Shown here: positions 7,220 through 13,847 of the stretch, piece by piece | How the letters are laid out: every line of letters begins with the position of its first letter | Numbering within the stretch: the first letter of the stretch is position 1 | Origin: J013 sp038521775 | GTDB taxonomy: Bacteria > Pseudomonadota > Alphaproteobacteria > Rhodobacterales > Rhodobacteraceae | Length of the DNA: 16,229 nt | NCBI GenBank assembly: GCA_038521775.1 | Contig: JBCBKN010000044.1 | Span: forward strand, 1-16,229 | Direction: 5' to 3' | The notes under the pieces: generated by a model | Database searches by the model: none | What the model was told of the DNA's origin: nothing | The model's input: only the letters and a program-made list of their open reading frames with translations | Program-made: the position numbers and the translations under genes

Positions 7220-8250
7220 TCGACCCAACCGACCTTGCCGCCTGTCGCGAGGCGATCCGCCACGGGTCGCGCTCGTTTCACACCGCCTCAAAGCTGCTGC
7301 CGGGCCGGGTGCGCGACCCCGCGCTGGCGCTCTATGCCTTCTGCCGGCTGGCCGATGATGCGGTGGATCTGAACGACGACAAGGCCGCCGCGGTGCTGCG
7401 GCTGCGCGACCGGTTGGAGCTTGCCTATGCCGGGCGCCCGCGAAACGCCCCTGCCGACCGGGCGTTTGCGGATATGATCGCCCAGATGGCCATGCCGCGG
7501 GCGCTGCCCGAGGCGTTGCTGGAAGGGCTTGCCTGGGACGCGATGGAGCGGCGCTGTGACAGCCTCTCGGCGCTGCGGGCCTATTCGGCGCGGGTGGCCT
7601 CGGCGGTGGGCGCAATGATGTGCGTGCTGATGGGCGTGCGGGGGCGCGACGCGCTGGCCCGCGCCTGCGATCTGGGCGTGGCGATGCAGCTGACCAATAT
7701 CGCCCGGGATGTGGGGGAGGATGCGCGCGCGGGGCGGCTTTACCTGCCGCTCGACTGGCTGGGCGAGGCCGGCATCGATCCGGACCGCTTTCTGGCCGAC
7801 CCGCTGCCCGATCCCAAGATCTGCGATCTCACACGACGGTTGCTTGCCGAGGCAGGGCGGCTTTATCGACGGGCCGAGACCGGCATTGCCGCCCTGCCGC
7901 TGCGCTGCCGCCCCGGTATTTTTGCCGCCTCGCGGATCTATGCGGCGATCGGAACCGACCTTGCCCGTGCGGGGCATGACAGCATCACCCGGCGGGCGCA
8001 CACGAGCACGGCGCAAAAGCTCGTCCTGCTCAGCGGCGCCGGGCTGCGCGCGGCGACCAGCGCGGTGACCCCGCGCTCGGCCGTCATTCATGCCGCGCCC
8101 CTGCCCGAGACGCGCTTTCTCGTCGAGGCCGCGGCCGAGGATGCCGAGGCGCCGCATTGGGGCAGCGGCCGGGCCGGAACGCTGCTGTCGGTCTTTGCCC
8201 AGCTCGAGGCGCATGAGCGCCTGCAAAAGGGCCACCACCAGCCCAGCTAG
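7216..8250 (+). CDS. crtB: Phytoene synthase
   Basis: A 344-residue isoprenoid synthase that joins two geranylgeranyl diphosphates to form phytoene, the entry to carotenoid synthesis. The two Mg-diphosphate-binding motifs are present: FCRLADDAVD (42-51), with its DDAVD, and QLTNIARDVGED (158-169), with D165 and D169, followed by RLYLP. This order and spacing are those of the squalene/phytoene synthase family. The ATG overlaps the crtI stop by 4 bases and the upstream GGCGGA is a weak ribosome site, so coupling to crtI is likely. It ends 19 bases from the convergent lysE-family stop, with no obvious terminator between them. A tspO gene, found after crtB in R. capsulatus, is absent here. Confidence 0.95.
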   Translation: MIDPTDLAACREAIRHGSRSFHTASKLLPGRVRDPALALYAFCRLADDAVDLNDDKAAAVLRLRDRLELAYAGRPRNAPADRAFADMIAQMAMPRALPEALLEGLAWDAMERRCDSLSALRAYSARVASAVGAMMCVLMGVRGRDALARACDLGVAMQLTNIARDVGEDARAGRLYLPLDWLGEAGIDPDRFLADPLPDPKICDLTRRLLAEAGRLYRRAETGIAALPLRCRPGIFAASRIYAAIGTDLARAGHDSITRRAHTSTAQKLVLLSGAGLRAATSAVTPRSAVIHAAPLPETRFLVEAAAEDAEAPHWGSGRAGTLLSVFAQLEAHERLQKGHHQPS

Positions 8251-8269
8251 AACCGCGCTCACCGATGGC

Positions 8270-8905
8270 TCAGCGCGCCAGCGCCGATCGAAGCAGCCCA
8301 AGCCCGGCCAGGGCAAACAGGCCAGCGACCAGCCCGTCGATCCAGCGGCGCAGCCGCGCATAGGCCTGCATCGCGCCGCGGGTGGAAAACACAAACACAT
8401 ACCCCGCATAGATCCCCGCGCCCAGCACGGCACAAAGGCCGGTCGCGGCGATCAGCTGTGCCGGCCCCGATCCCGGCGCCACCCCCAGGGAAAGCGTGGC
8501 CATCCAGGCCACCACCGCCTTGGGGTTGGAGAGGTTCAGGAGCAGCCCTTTGCGAAACCAGCCGCCTGCCAGCTCACGCGCCGGCGGCACCGCATCGCGC
8601 CGCCGCGCCGACCGGAAGGATCCATAAGCAAGCCAGAGGAGATAGGCGCCGCCCAGGATCTTCAGCGCCGTCAGGGCCTGCTCCGAGGCCTGCAGCACCG
8701 CGCCGAGCCCCGTGGCGGCCACAAGCCCCCAGACCGCCAGCCCGACCGACAGGCCGAGGCCAAAGAGATGGCCGTCTCTGCGCCCGGCGCGCATGGCCAC
8801 CAGTGCCGTGGCTAGCGTCGCAGGACCCGGTGACGCCGCGATTGCAAAGAAGGCCGCGCCCGCCGCCAGAACCCCCACCGCATCAAGGCCCCACAAATCC
8901 CACAT
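8270..8905 (-). CDS. LysE/RhtB family amino-acid or metabolite exporter
   Basis: A 211-residue inner-membrane protein with about six hydrophobic segments (roughly 8-30, 44-66, 76-94, 118-140, 145-170, 185-207). The family motif FFAIAASPGPATLAT lies in the first segment, and NLSNPKAVVAW (124-134) is the second LysE/RhtB signature. The family exports lysine, arginine, homoserine, threonine or related solutes; the substrate here cannot be told. The ATG at 8905 was chosen because GGGAG lies 6 bases upstream and the family N-terminus begins here; the frame stays open to 9130, but the added residues are arginine/proline-rich and not membrane-like. It lies between crtB (convergent) and ccoP (same strand, separated by terminator structures), so it is probably a separate transcription unit. 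Confidence 0.88.
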   Translation of the reverse strand: MWDLWGLDAVGVLAAGAAFFAIAASPGPATLATALVAMRAGRRDGHLFGLGLSVGLAVWGLVAATGLGAVLQASEQALTALKILGGAYLLWLAYGSFRSARRRDAVPPARELAGGWFRKGLLLNLSNPKAVVAWMATLSLGVAPGSGPAQLIAATGLCAVLGAGIYAGYVFVFSTRGAMQAYARLRRWIDGLVAGLFALAGLGLLRSALAR

Positions 8906-8963
8906 CGCGCGCTCCCAGGCCTCCTTGGCGCCGCCCCGCGCCCTTCTTCTTGGCAAAACTACT

Positions 8964-8987
8964 CCGGGGTCCGGGGCAGCGCCCCGG
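8964..8987 (-). terminator. GC-rich alternative hairpins, Rhodobacteraceae-type intergenic element
   Basis: On the plus strand CCGGGG occurs twice (8964-8969, 8971-8976) and is followed by one CCCCGG (8982-8987), so the last arm can pair with either copy. In the minus-strand transcript the distal pairing would be followed by AGTAGTTTTG, a weak T tract. From memory, sequences of the form CTGCCCCGGACCCCGGAGTA followed by TTTTGCCAAGA are common between genes in Rhodobacteraceae, which suggests a widespread terminator-like element. That recollection was not verified here. Confidence 0.45.
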
Positions 8988-9039
8988 GGCCAGCCACATG
9001 CCCGGCAGAGGACAGGAGGCGCAGGGCGTCCACCGGGAC

Positions 9040-9059
9040 GGGCTGGGCTGGGCTGGGCC
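9040..9059. repeat. Short tandem repeat (GGGCT)n
   Basis: Three copies of GGGCT followed by GGGCC, period 5, in the spacer downstream of ccoP. This is a simple-sequence tract likely to vary by slippage. No gene crosses it. Confidence 0.7.
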
Positions 9060-9070
9060 AGCAATGCATC

Positions 9071-9102
9071 AAAAAACCGGGCCAGGCCAGACCGAACCCC
9101 GG
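9071..9102 (-). terminator. Probable rho-independent terminator of ccoNOQP
   Basis: In the minus-strand transcript CCGGG (9102-9098) can pair with CCCGG (9081-9077), directly followed by six T residues (9076-9071). The loop is about 16 bases and may contain a short inner GG/CC pairing. The site lies about 100 bases after the ccoP stop and before the LysE-family gene. The 5-bp stem is short but all G/C, and the T run is clean. Confidence 0.5.
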
Positions 9103-9156
9103 CTGGGAAACTCCGGCTGAAGACGAACACGGACTGGGAACAAACGCCCCAAACCC

Positions 9157-9208
9157 GCCGCCATCACTCGCCGCCGTTACTCCCCGCCGTCACTCCCCGC
9201 CGTCATTC
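9157..9208. repeat. Four 13-base tandem repeats across the ccoP stop
   Basis: The units are GCCGCCATCACTC, GCCGCCGTTACTC, CCCGCCGTCACTC and CCCGCCGTCATTC. Read on the minus strand, each unit contains a stop triplet (TGA, TGA, TAA, TGA), the first being the ccoP stop. Because 13 is not a multiple of 3, stops fall in all three frames. The array may have grown by duplication of the gene's last bases. Confidence 0.7.
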
Positions 9209-10087
9209 CCCACCGCCCAGCGCTGCATGGACATAGAGCGCGACCTCGCGGATCTGCGCCTCGCTCAGCCGGCCGGTCCAGGCCGGCATCATGCCCGCGC
9301 GCCCATTGACCAGCGTCTCCATCAGGATCTCGCGGGTGCCGCCGTAAAGCCAGATCGGATCGGTGAGGTTGGGCGCGCCCAGCTCGATCAGACCCTTGGC
9401 ATCCTCCCCATGGCACGAGCTGCACTCGATCTCGAAAACCTCCGCACCGGGCCCGGCCAGCGCGGCATCATGCCCCTGGTCCGAGATCTGCAGCACATAT
9501 TCCACCACCTGGGCGATCGCGTCGTCCTCAAGGATCTCGTCCCGCCCAAAGGCCGGCATCTCGCCAAAGCGGCTGTCGTAATCCTCCTCGACCCGAATGC
9601 CATGCTTGATGGTCAGATGGATGTCCTCGATCGTGCCGCCCCAGAGCCAGGCATCGTCGGTCAGATTGGCATAGCCGGGAAAGCCCGCCCCCCCGGCCCC
9701 ATGGCATTGAGAGCAATATGTGCGGAAGGTCGCCGCCCCGGAAAGCTGGGCAAAGCGCATCAGATCGGTGTCGGCCTGGATCTGCGCAAAATCCAGCTCG
9801 GCCATCCGGTCGCGAAACGGCTGTTTGGCAAGATCTGCCTCGGCAATCCGCTCCGCAACCTCCGCCCGGCTGTCATAGCCCAGCACGCCCTGGGTGGCCT
9901 GGCTGATCATCGGCCAGGCCGGATAGGCCACCGTATAGGCCAGCCCCCAGATGACGGTGCCGTAAAAGATCCACAGCCACCAGCGCGGCAGGGGGTTGTT
10001 GAGCTCCTTCAGCCCGTCCCATTCATGGCCCGTCGTCTCAATGCCCGTGATCTCGTCGATCTCGTTGGTCTTCTGGTCCTGCGACAT
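9203..10087 (-). CDS. ccoP: cbb3 cytochrome oxidase subunit III, diheme cytochrome c
   Basis: A 294-residue membrane-anchored diheme cytochrome c that accepts electrons from soluble donors and passes them through CcoO to CcoN. It begins MSQDQKTNEIDEITGIETTG, typical of CcoP. It has one transmembrane anchor (about 35-55, preceded by NPLPRWW) and then two periplasmic cytochrome c domains. The heme sites are CSQCH (125-129) and CSSCH (222-226). Likely axial methionines are M177 in GEMPAFG and one of M266/M267 in GMMPAW. GGAGG stands 7 bases before the ATG, and only two bases separate it from ccoQ. It is the last gene of the operon, and its final codons lie in the 13-base tandem repeat. The ccoGHIS assembly genes do not follow; a LysE-family gene does. 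Confidence 0.96.
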   Translation of the reverse strand: MSQDQKTNEIDEITGIETTGHEWDGLKELNNPLPRWWLWIFYGTVIWGLAYTVAYPAWPMISQATQGVLGYDSRAEVAERIAEADLAKQPFRDRMAELDFAQIQADTDLMRFAQLSGAATFRTYCSQCHGAGGAGFPGYANLTDDAWLWGGTIEDIHLTIKHGIRVEEDYDSRFGEMPAFGRDEILEDDAIAQVVEYVLQISDQGHDAALAGPGAEVFEIECSSCHGEDAKGLIELGAPNLTDPIWLYGGTREILMETLVNGRAGMMPAWTGRLSEAQIREVALYVHAALGGGE

Positions 10088-10089
10088 CG

Positions 10090-10266
10090 TCAGACCTCCC
10101 CCTCATCCGGGGCATGTTCATGCCGAAACGGGATGCGCGAAATGTCGTCATGCGTGGCGCGCGCGCCCGGGCGCAGCGTGATCAGCACGACCGCCACGAA
10201 AAAGCCGGTCATCAGAAGCAGGAACCAACTGTCGGCGAGCTGGCGCAGAAAGCTGTAGGTGTCCAT
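10090..10266 (-). CDS. ccoQ: cbb3 oxidase small subunit CcoQ
   Basis: A 58-residue protein beginning MDTYSFLRQLADSWFLLLMT and ending HAPDEGEV. It has a single hydrophobic segment (about 13-31) followed by LRPGARATHDD and IPFRHE, the form expected of CcoQ. In R. sphaeroides CcoQ protects the oxidase under oxygen and helps relay its inhibitory signal to photosynthesis gene control (established knowledge). Its ATG shares one base with the ccoO stop (TGATG, 10264-10268), so translation is coupled. It ends 2 bases before ccoP. Confidence 0.93.
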   Translation of the reverse strand: MDTYSFLRQLADSWFLLLMTGFFVAVVLITLRPGARATHDDISRIPFRHEHAPDEGEV

Positions 10267-10991
10267 CAGCGGGCCTCATCCACATCGAAGGTCGAGAAAT
10301 CGACAAGCGTGCCCAGCACCTGGAGATAGGCGATCATGGCGTCGAGCTCGGTGAGCTCCGGCCTGCCGTCGAAATTGCGCGTCACCGCCTTGGGATAGCG
10401 CTCCAGCAGCCCGTCCCAATCGGCGTCGAGATCGGCCTGGTCGCGCAGATCGGCCGCGGCGTTCTCGATCATCTCGTCGGTATAGGGCACGCCCACCGCG
10501 CGCAGGGCACGCATGTCCCGCGCGATCTCATCGGCATCGAGCCTGCGCGCCTCCAGCCAGGGATAGGCGGGCATGATGCTCTCGGGCACCAGATCGCGGG
10601 GGTTGTACATGTGGTCGCGGTGCCAGTCGTCGGAATAGCGCCCGCCGATCCGCGCCAGATCCGGCCCGGTGCGTTTGGAGCCCCACTGGAACGGATGGTC
10701 ATACATGCTCTCGGCCGCCAGGCTGTAATGGCCATAGCGCTCGACCTCATCGCGCATCGGGCGGATCATCTGCGAGTGGCAAACATAGCAGCCCTCGCGG
10801 ATGTAGATGTTGCGCCCGGCAAGCTCGAGCGGCGCATAGGGGCGCACGCCCTCGACCTTCTCGATGGTGCTTTCCAGATAGAAAAGCGGCGCGATCTGCA
10901 CGATGCCGCCGATCGTGACCACGATGAAGCTGCAGATCAGCAGCAATGTGGCGTTCTTTTCCAGGATCTTGTGGCGTGACAGGATGCTCAT
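10266..10991 (-). CDS. ccoO: cbb3 cytochrome oxidase subunit II, monoheme cytochrome c
   Basis: A 241-residue subunit with one N-terminal transmembrane helix (about 14-36) and a periplasmic cytochrome c domain. The heme c site is CYVCH (68-72) in the conserved REGCYVCHSQMIRPMRDE. Further family blocks are DHPFQWGSKRTGPDLARIGGRY and NPRDLVPESIMPAYPWL, which supplies the likely axial methionine. It passes electrons from CcoP to the CcoN heme b. GGAGGG lies 8 bases before the ATG, and there are 13 bases between the ccoN stop and this start. Length and motif order are normal. Confidence 0.96.
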   Translation of the reverse strand: MSILSRHKILEKNATLLLICSFIVVTIGGIVQIAPLFYLESTIEKVEGVRPYAPLELAGRNIYIREGCYVCHSQMIRPMRDEVERYGHYSLAAESMYDHPFQWGSKRTGPDLARIGGRYSDDWHRDHMYNPRDLVPESIMPAYPWLEARRLDADEIARDMRALRAVGVPYTDEMIENAAADLRDQADLDADWDGLLERYPKAVTRNFDGRPELTELDAMIAYLQVLGTLVDFSTFDVDEAR

Positions 10992-11004
10992 CGCTCGGCC
11001 CTCC

Positions 11005-12597
11005 TTATTCAGCCGGCACGCGGGCCGCGACAGGCACAGGGGCCTGCGCGCGGACCGTCATGATCAGGTTCCAGCACATGATGACCGCGCCTGCGAGGTA
11101 GAGGACCCCGCCCAAGCCGCGGATGATGTAATAGGGGTGCAGCACCGCGACGGTGTCGGCAAAGCTGTTGACCAGAAAGCCGAGCGCGTCGTATTCGCGC
11201 CACATCAGCCCCTGGGTGATGCCGCTCACCCACATCGACGCGGCGTAAAGCACGATGCCGATGGTCGCGAGCCAGAAATGCCAGCTCACCGCGGCCAGCG
11301 AATAGAGCCCGGCGCGGTTCCAGAGCTTGGGCACCAGGAAATAGAGCGCGCCGAAGGTGATCATGCCGTTCCAGCCCAGCGCGCCGGAATGCACATGGCC
11401 GATGGTCCAGTCGGTGTAATGACTGAGGCTGTTGACCGCGCGGATCGACATCATCGGGCCCTCGAAGGTCGACATGCCGTAAAACCCGACCGAGACCACC
11501 ATCATGCGGATCACCGGATCGGTGCGCAGCTTGTCCCAGGCGCCGGCAAGCGTCATCAGCCCGTTGATCATGCCGCCCCAGCTCGGCATCCACAGCATGA
11601 TCGAAAAGACCATGCCCAGCACCTGCGCCCAGTCGGGCAAAGCGGTGTAGTGCAGGTGGTGCGGCCCCGCCCAGATATAAAGAAAGATCAGCGACCAGAA
11701 ATGGATGATGGAGAGCTTGTAGGAAAAGACCGGGCGCTCGGCCTGTTTGGGAATGAAGTAATACATCATCCCCAAAAAGCCCGCGGTCAGAAAGAAGCCC
11801 ACCGCATTATGGCCGTACCACCATTGCGTCAGCGCATCCTGCACGCCCGAGAAGGCAGAATAGCTTTTCGCACCCAACAGGCTCGCCGGCATGGAGAGGT
11901 TGTTGACCACATGCAGCATCGCAATGGTCACGATGAAGGCGAGGAAGAACCAGTTGGCCACATAGATATGCGGCTCCTTGCGGTGGATCAGCGTGCCCAG
12001 GAAGACGGCCAGATAGGCCACCCAGACGATGGTGAGCCAGAGATCCACATACCATTCGGGCTCGGCATATTCCTTGCCCTGCGTGGCGCCCAGGATATAG
12101 CCCGTGGCCGCCAGCACGATGAACAGCTGATAGCCCCAGAACACGAACCAGGCCGTGTTCCCGCCCCAAAGGCGGGCAGCACAGGTGCGCTGGACGATAT
12201 AGAACGAGGTCGCAATCAGCGCATTGCCGCCAAAGGCAAAGATCACCGCCGAGGTGTGCAGCGGGCGCAGCCGGCCAAAACTGGTCCAGGGCAGGCTGAG
12301 ATTGAGCTCGGGGAAGGCCAGCTGCCAGGCGATGACCACCCCGGCCAGAAACCCCGCTATCCCCCAAAAGGCGGTGGCGATGACGCCGGCCCGGATCACC
12401 CCGTCATGATAGCCCACCGTCGGGGCCGGGCGCGTGCCCCGCGCATCGCGGCGCATCACGCGCAGGAACAGGAACAGCGCGACCAGGGCGACGATGAAGG
12501 CATGCACCGACATGGCCGTGTCATGCGCAAGGTTGGCGACAATGGCTGCCAGGAACGCAATGGTCCCATAGACAGTCAGCTGCACGGCGGATCCCAT
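11005..12597 (-). CDS. ccoN: cbb3 cytochrome oxidase catalytic subunit I
   Basis: A 530-residue, about 12-helix heme-copper oxidase subunit that reduces oxygen with high affinity. Ligands can be assigned by motif: low-spin heme b by H114 (RPLHTSAV) and H403; high-spin heme b3 by H401 in HVHSGALGWN; CuB by H263 (WWYGHNAV) and H313/H314 (GPHHLHYT). The cross-linked tyrosine expected in C-type oxidases fits Y307 in FLYIW. The start at 12597 has GGAGG about 6 bases upstream and gives a family-length protein; the frame is open to 12783, but that extension crosses the control region and the divergent gene. It is first in the ccoNOQP operon and lies behind an FNR-type box. Confidence 0.97.
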   Translation of the reverse strand: MGSAVQLTVYGTIAFLAAIVANLAHDTAMSVHAFIVALVALFLFLRVMRRDARGTRPAPTVGYHDGVIRAGVIATAFWGIAGFLAGVVIAWQLAFPELNLSLPWTSFGRLRPLHTSAVIFAFGGNALIATSFYIVQRTCAARLWGGNTAWFVFWGYQLFIVLAATGYILGATQGKEYAEPEWYVDLWLTIVWVAYLAVFLGTLIHRKEPHIYVANWFFLAFIVTIAMLHVVNNLSMPASLLGAKSYSAFSGVQDALTQWWYGHNAVGFFLTAGFLGMMYYFIPKQAERPVFSYKLSIIHFWSLIFLYIWAGPHHLHYTALPDWAQVLGMVFSIMLWMPSWGGMINGLMTLAGAWDKLRTDPVIRMMVVSVGFYGMSTFEGPMMSIRAVNSLSHYTDWTIGHVHSGALGWNGMITFGALYFLVPKLWNRAGLYSLAAVSWHFWLATIGIVLYAASMWVSGITQGLMWREYDALGFLVNSFADTVAVLHPYYIIRGLGGVLYLAGAVIMCWNLIMTVRAQAPVPVAARVPAE

Positions 12598-12660
12598 CTG
12601 TCCCTCCAGCGGTTCTATAGGTTCATTTGAGCGGAGTAGGCGCTGCGCCCGGGCGCGGCC

Positions 12661-12674
12661 TTGACATGGGTCAA
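12661..12674. promoter_or_regulatory. FnrL/FNR-type box upstream of ccoN
   Basis: TTGACATGGGTCAA is a TTGAC-N4-GTCAA inverted repeat matching FNR-family sites, and FnrL boxes precede ccoN in Rhodobacter. Its centre is about 70 bases before the ccoN start. If it acts from -41.5, transcription would start near 12626, leaving a 28-base leader with the ribosome site; the corresponding -10 (TACTCC) is weak. It probably activates ccoNOQP at low oxygen and could also affect the divergent epimerase gene. Confidence 0.82.
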
Positions 12675-12720
12675 CCGCCCGGGCGGACAGGCTGCCGCAG
12701 GGTCCGCGCGGCCAAGCCAC

Positions 12721-12749
12721 TTGCCCGCCGGGGGCCGCGCGACGTATTG
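12721..12749 (+). promoter_or_regulatory. Possible promoter of the epimerase gene
   Basis: TTGCCC (12721-12726) and GTATTG (12744-12749) are separated by 17 bases. The -10-like element ends 8 bases before the ATG at 12758, and no Shine-Dalgarno sequence is visible, so any transcript from here would be almost leaderless. The hexamers are only partial matches. Confidence 0.25.
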
Positions 12750-12757
12750 CTGCGCGC

Positions 12758-13783
12758 ATGGCGCGTTTCTTTGTCACCGGCACGGCCGGCTTTATTGGCT
12801 TTCACCTCGCCCGCCGGCTCTTGCAGGACGGTCACAGCGTGGCCGGCTTTGACGGGCTCACCGACTATTACGATGTGCGGCTGAAGCGCGCGCGGCTGGC
12901 CGAGCTTGCGCAGTTTGAGCGGTTCTCCCAGACCGAGGCGATGCTGGAGGATGACGCGGCCCTGCAGGACGCGGTCGACGCCGCCGCGCCCGAGGTGATG
13001 GTGCATCTCGCGGCCCAGGCCGGGGTGCGCTACAGCCTTGAAAACCCCCGCGCCTATATCGACACCAATGTCACCGGCAGCTTCAATGTGCTGGAGGCGG
13101 CGCGCCGGCATGCACCACGGCATCTGTTGATCGCCTCGACTTCGTCAGCCTATGGCGCGAACACCAAGATGCCGTTTGAGGAGACCGATGGCGCCGAACA
13201 TCCGCTGACCATCTATGCCGCGACCAAGCGCGCCGATGAGCTGATGGCCCATGCCTATGCGCATCTGCACGGGTTGCCGACGACGCTCTTTCGCTTCTTT
13301 ACCGTCTATGGCCCCTGGGGGCGGCCCGACATGGCGCCGATGAAGTTCATCCGCGCGATCCTGGCCGGCGAGCCGATCAATGTGCATAATTTCGGCGATA
13401 TGCAGCGCGACTTCACCTATGTGGAGGATCTGGTCGAGGCGATCTGCCGGCTGGTCGACACCCCGCCTCCGCCTGTGGAGGCGCGCGGCCCGGCCCTGCC
13501 CGGCGACACGCTCTCGCCCGCCGCACCCTATCGGATGGTCAATATCGGGCATGGATCGCCGGTGGAGCTGATGGCCTTTATCGATGCGCTGGAGGCGGCA
13601 TTGGGCCTGCCGGTCACCCGCAATCTGGTCGAAATGCAGCCCGGCGAGGTCAAGGCGACCTGGGCCGACACCGCGCTGCTCACCGGGCTGGTGGGCGCCC
13701 TGCCCCGCACGCCCATGGTCGATGGGGTGGAGGCGCTGGTGCGCTGGTACCGGGCCTTCGACCCGAGCAATCAGAAAAACTAA
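12758..13783 (+). CDS. NAD-dependent epimerase, UDP-glucuronate 4-epimerase-like
   Basis: A 341-residue extended short-chain dehydrogenase/reductase. The N-terminal GTAGFIG (8-14) is the NAD-binding GxxGxxG. The catalytic STSSAYG (127-133) and Y153-x3-K157 (YAATK) are intact. The block RFFTVYGPWGRPDMAPMKF is typical of UDP-glucuronate 4-epimerases, and FDGLTDYYDVRLKRARL also fits that group. The product, UDP-galacturonate, would feed lipopolysaccharide, capsule or exopolysaccharide. dTDP-glucose dehydratase and UDP-glucose 4-epimerase are related alternatives but fit less well. There is no polysaccharide gene nearby, so its pathway cannot be fixed. No Shine-Dalgarno sequence precedes the ATG. 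Its stop codon lies within an imperfect inverted repeat shared with the arsR control region. Confidence 0.87.
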   Translation: MARFFVTGTAGFIGFHLARRLLQDGHSVAGFDGLTDYYDVRLKRARLAELAQFERFSQTEAMLEDDAALQDAVDAAAPEVMVHLAAQAGVRYSLENPRAYIDTNVTGSFNVLEAARRHAPRHLLIASTSSAYGANTKMPFEETDGAEHPLTIYAATKRADELMAHAYAHLHGLPTTLFRFFTVYGPWGRPDMAPMKFIRAILAGEPINVHNFGDMQRDFTYVEDLVEAICRLVDTPPPPVEARGPALPGDTLSPAAPYRMVNIGHGSPVELMAFIDALEAALGLPVTRNLVEMQPGEVKATWADTALLTGLVGALPRTPMVDGVEALVRWYRAFDPSNQKN

Positions 13784-13803
13784 GGCAATGACCTAAGTTT
13801 TTT
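13775..13803 (+). terminator. Inverted repeat over the epimerase stop: possible terminator and second arsR operator
   Basis: AAAAACTAAGG (13775-13785) and CCTAAGTTTTT (13792-13802) can pair with one A-A mismatch around a CAATGA loop, with one further T after. This resembles a weak A-tract/stem/T-tract terminator. The inner part, CTAAGGCAATGACCTAAG (13780-13797), matches 13 of 18 positions of the perfect palindrome 50 bases downstream, so it may also be an auxiliary operator. Confidence 0.4.
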
Positions 13804-13804
13804 C

Positions 13805-13831
13805 TTGCGCGACGCGTGCCGCCGCGATACT
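13805..13831 (+). promoter_or_regulatory. Possible arsR promoter
   Basis: TTGCGC (13805-13810) and GATACT (13826-13831) are spaced by 15 bases. The -10-like element ends 7 bases before the arsR ATG and overlaps the first bases of the palindromic operator. A start of transcription would fall at or beside the ATG, suggesting a leaderless message. The match to consensus is partial. Confidence 0.35.
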
Positions 13832-13847
13832 TAGGCATATGCCTAAG
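13830..13847. promoter_or_regulatory. Perfect 18-base palindrome over the arsR start, probable autoregulatory operator
   Basis: CTTAGGCATATGCCTAAG is a perfect palindrome with the arsR ATG (13839-13841) just right of its centre. It also touches the -10-like hexamer. ArsR-family repressors commonly bind such sites at their own promoters, so a bound dimer here would block the promoter. The effector is unknown. Confidence 0.65.

Larger units (their letters stand above)
8906..9202. other. Gene-free spacer between the LysE-family gene and ccoP
   Basis: This 297-base stretch has no convincing reading frame. From right to left, following minus-strand transcription, it holds most of a 13-base tandem repeat, a hairpin followed by a six-T run, a short GGGCT tandem repeat, a GC-rich pair of alternative hairpins, and the LysE-gene leader. 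The spacer is unusually long for this window, where neighbouring genes mostly overlap or nearly touch. Confidence 0.75.

Noticed and set aside
8906..9130. N-terminal extension of the LysE-family gene to 9130
   Set aside because: The added residues are non-hydrophobic and arginine/proline-rich, and the region contains hairpins. A good ribosome site precedes the ATG at 8905.
9157..9208. CRISPR-like array
   Set aside because: The units are only 13 bases, directly abutting with no spacers, so this is a simple tandem repeat.
10903..12630. Long plus-strand open frame (about 575 codons) antisense to ccoN/ccoO
   Set aside because: It lies exactly opposite highly conserved heme-copper oxidase genes, and its product is rich in H, R, P and G with no recognisable domain. 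It is a shadow frame of GC-rich coding sequence.
12598..12783. Extension of ccoN to an ATG at 12783
   Set aside because: It would run through the FNR box and into the divergent epimerase gene. The ATG at 12597 has GGAGG and the family N-terminus.
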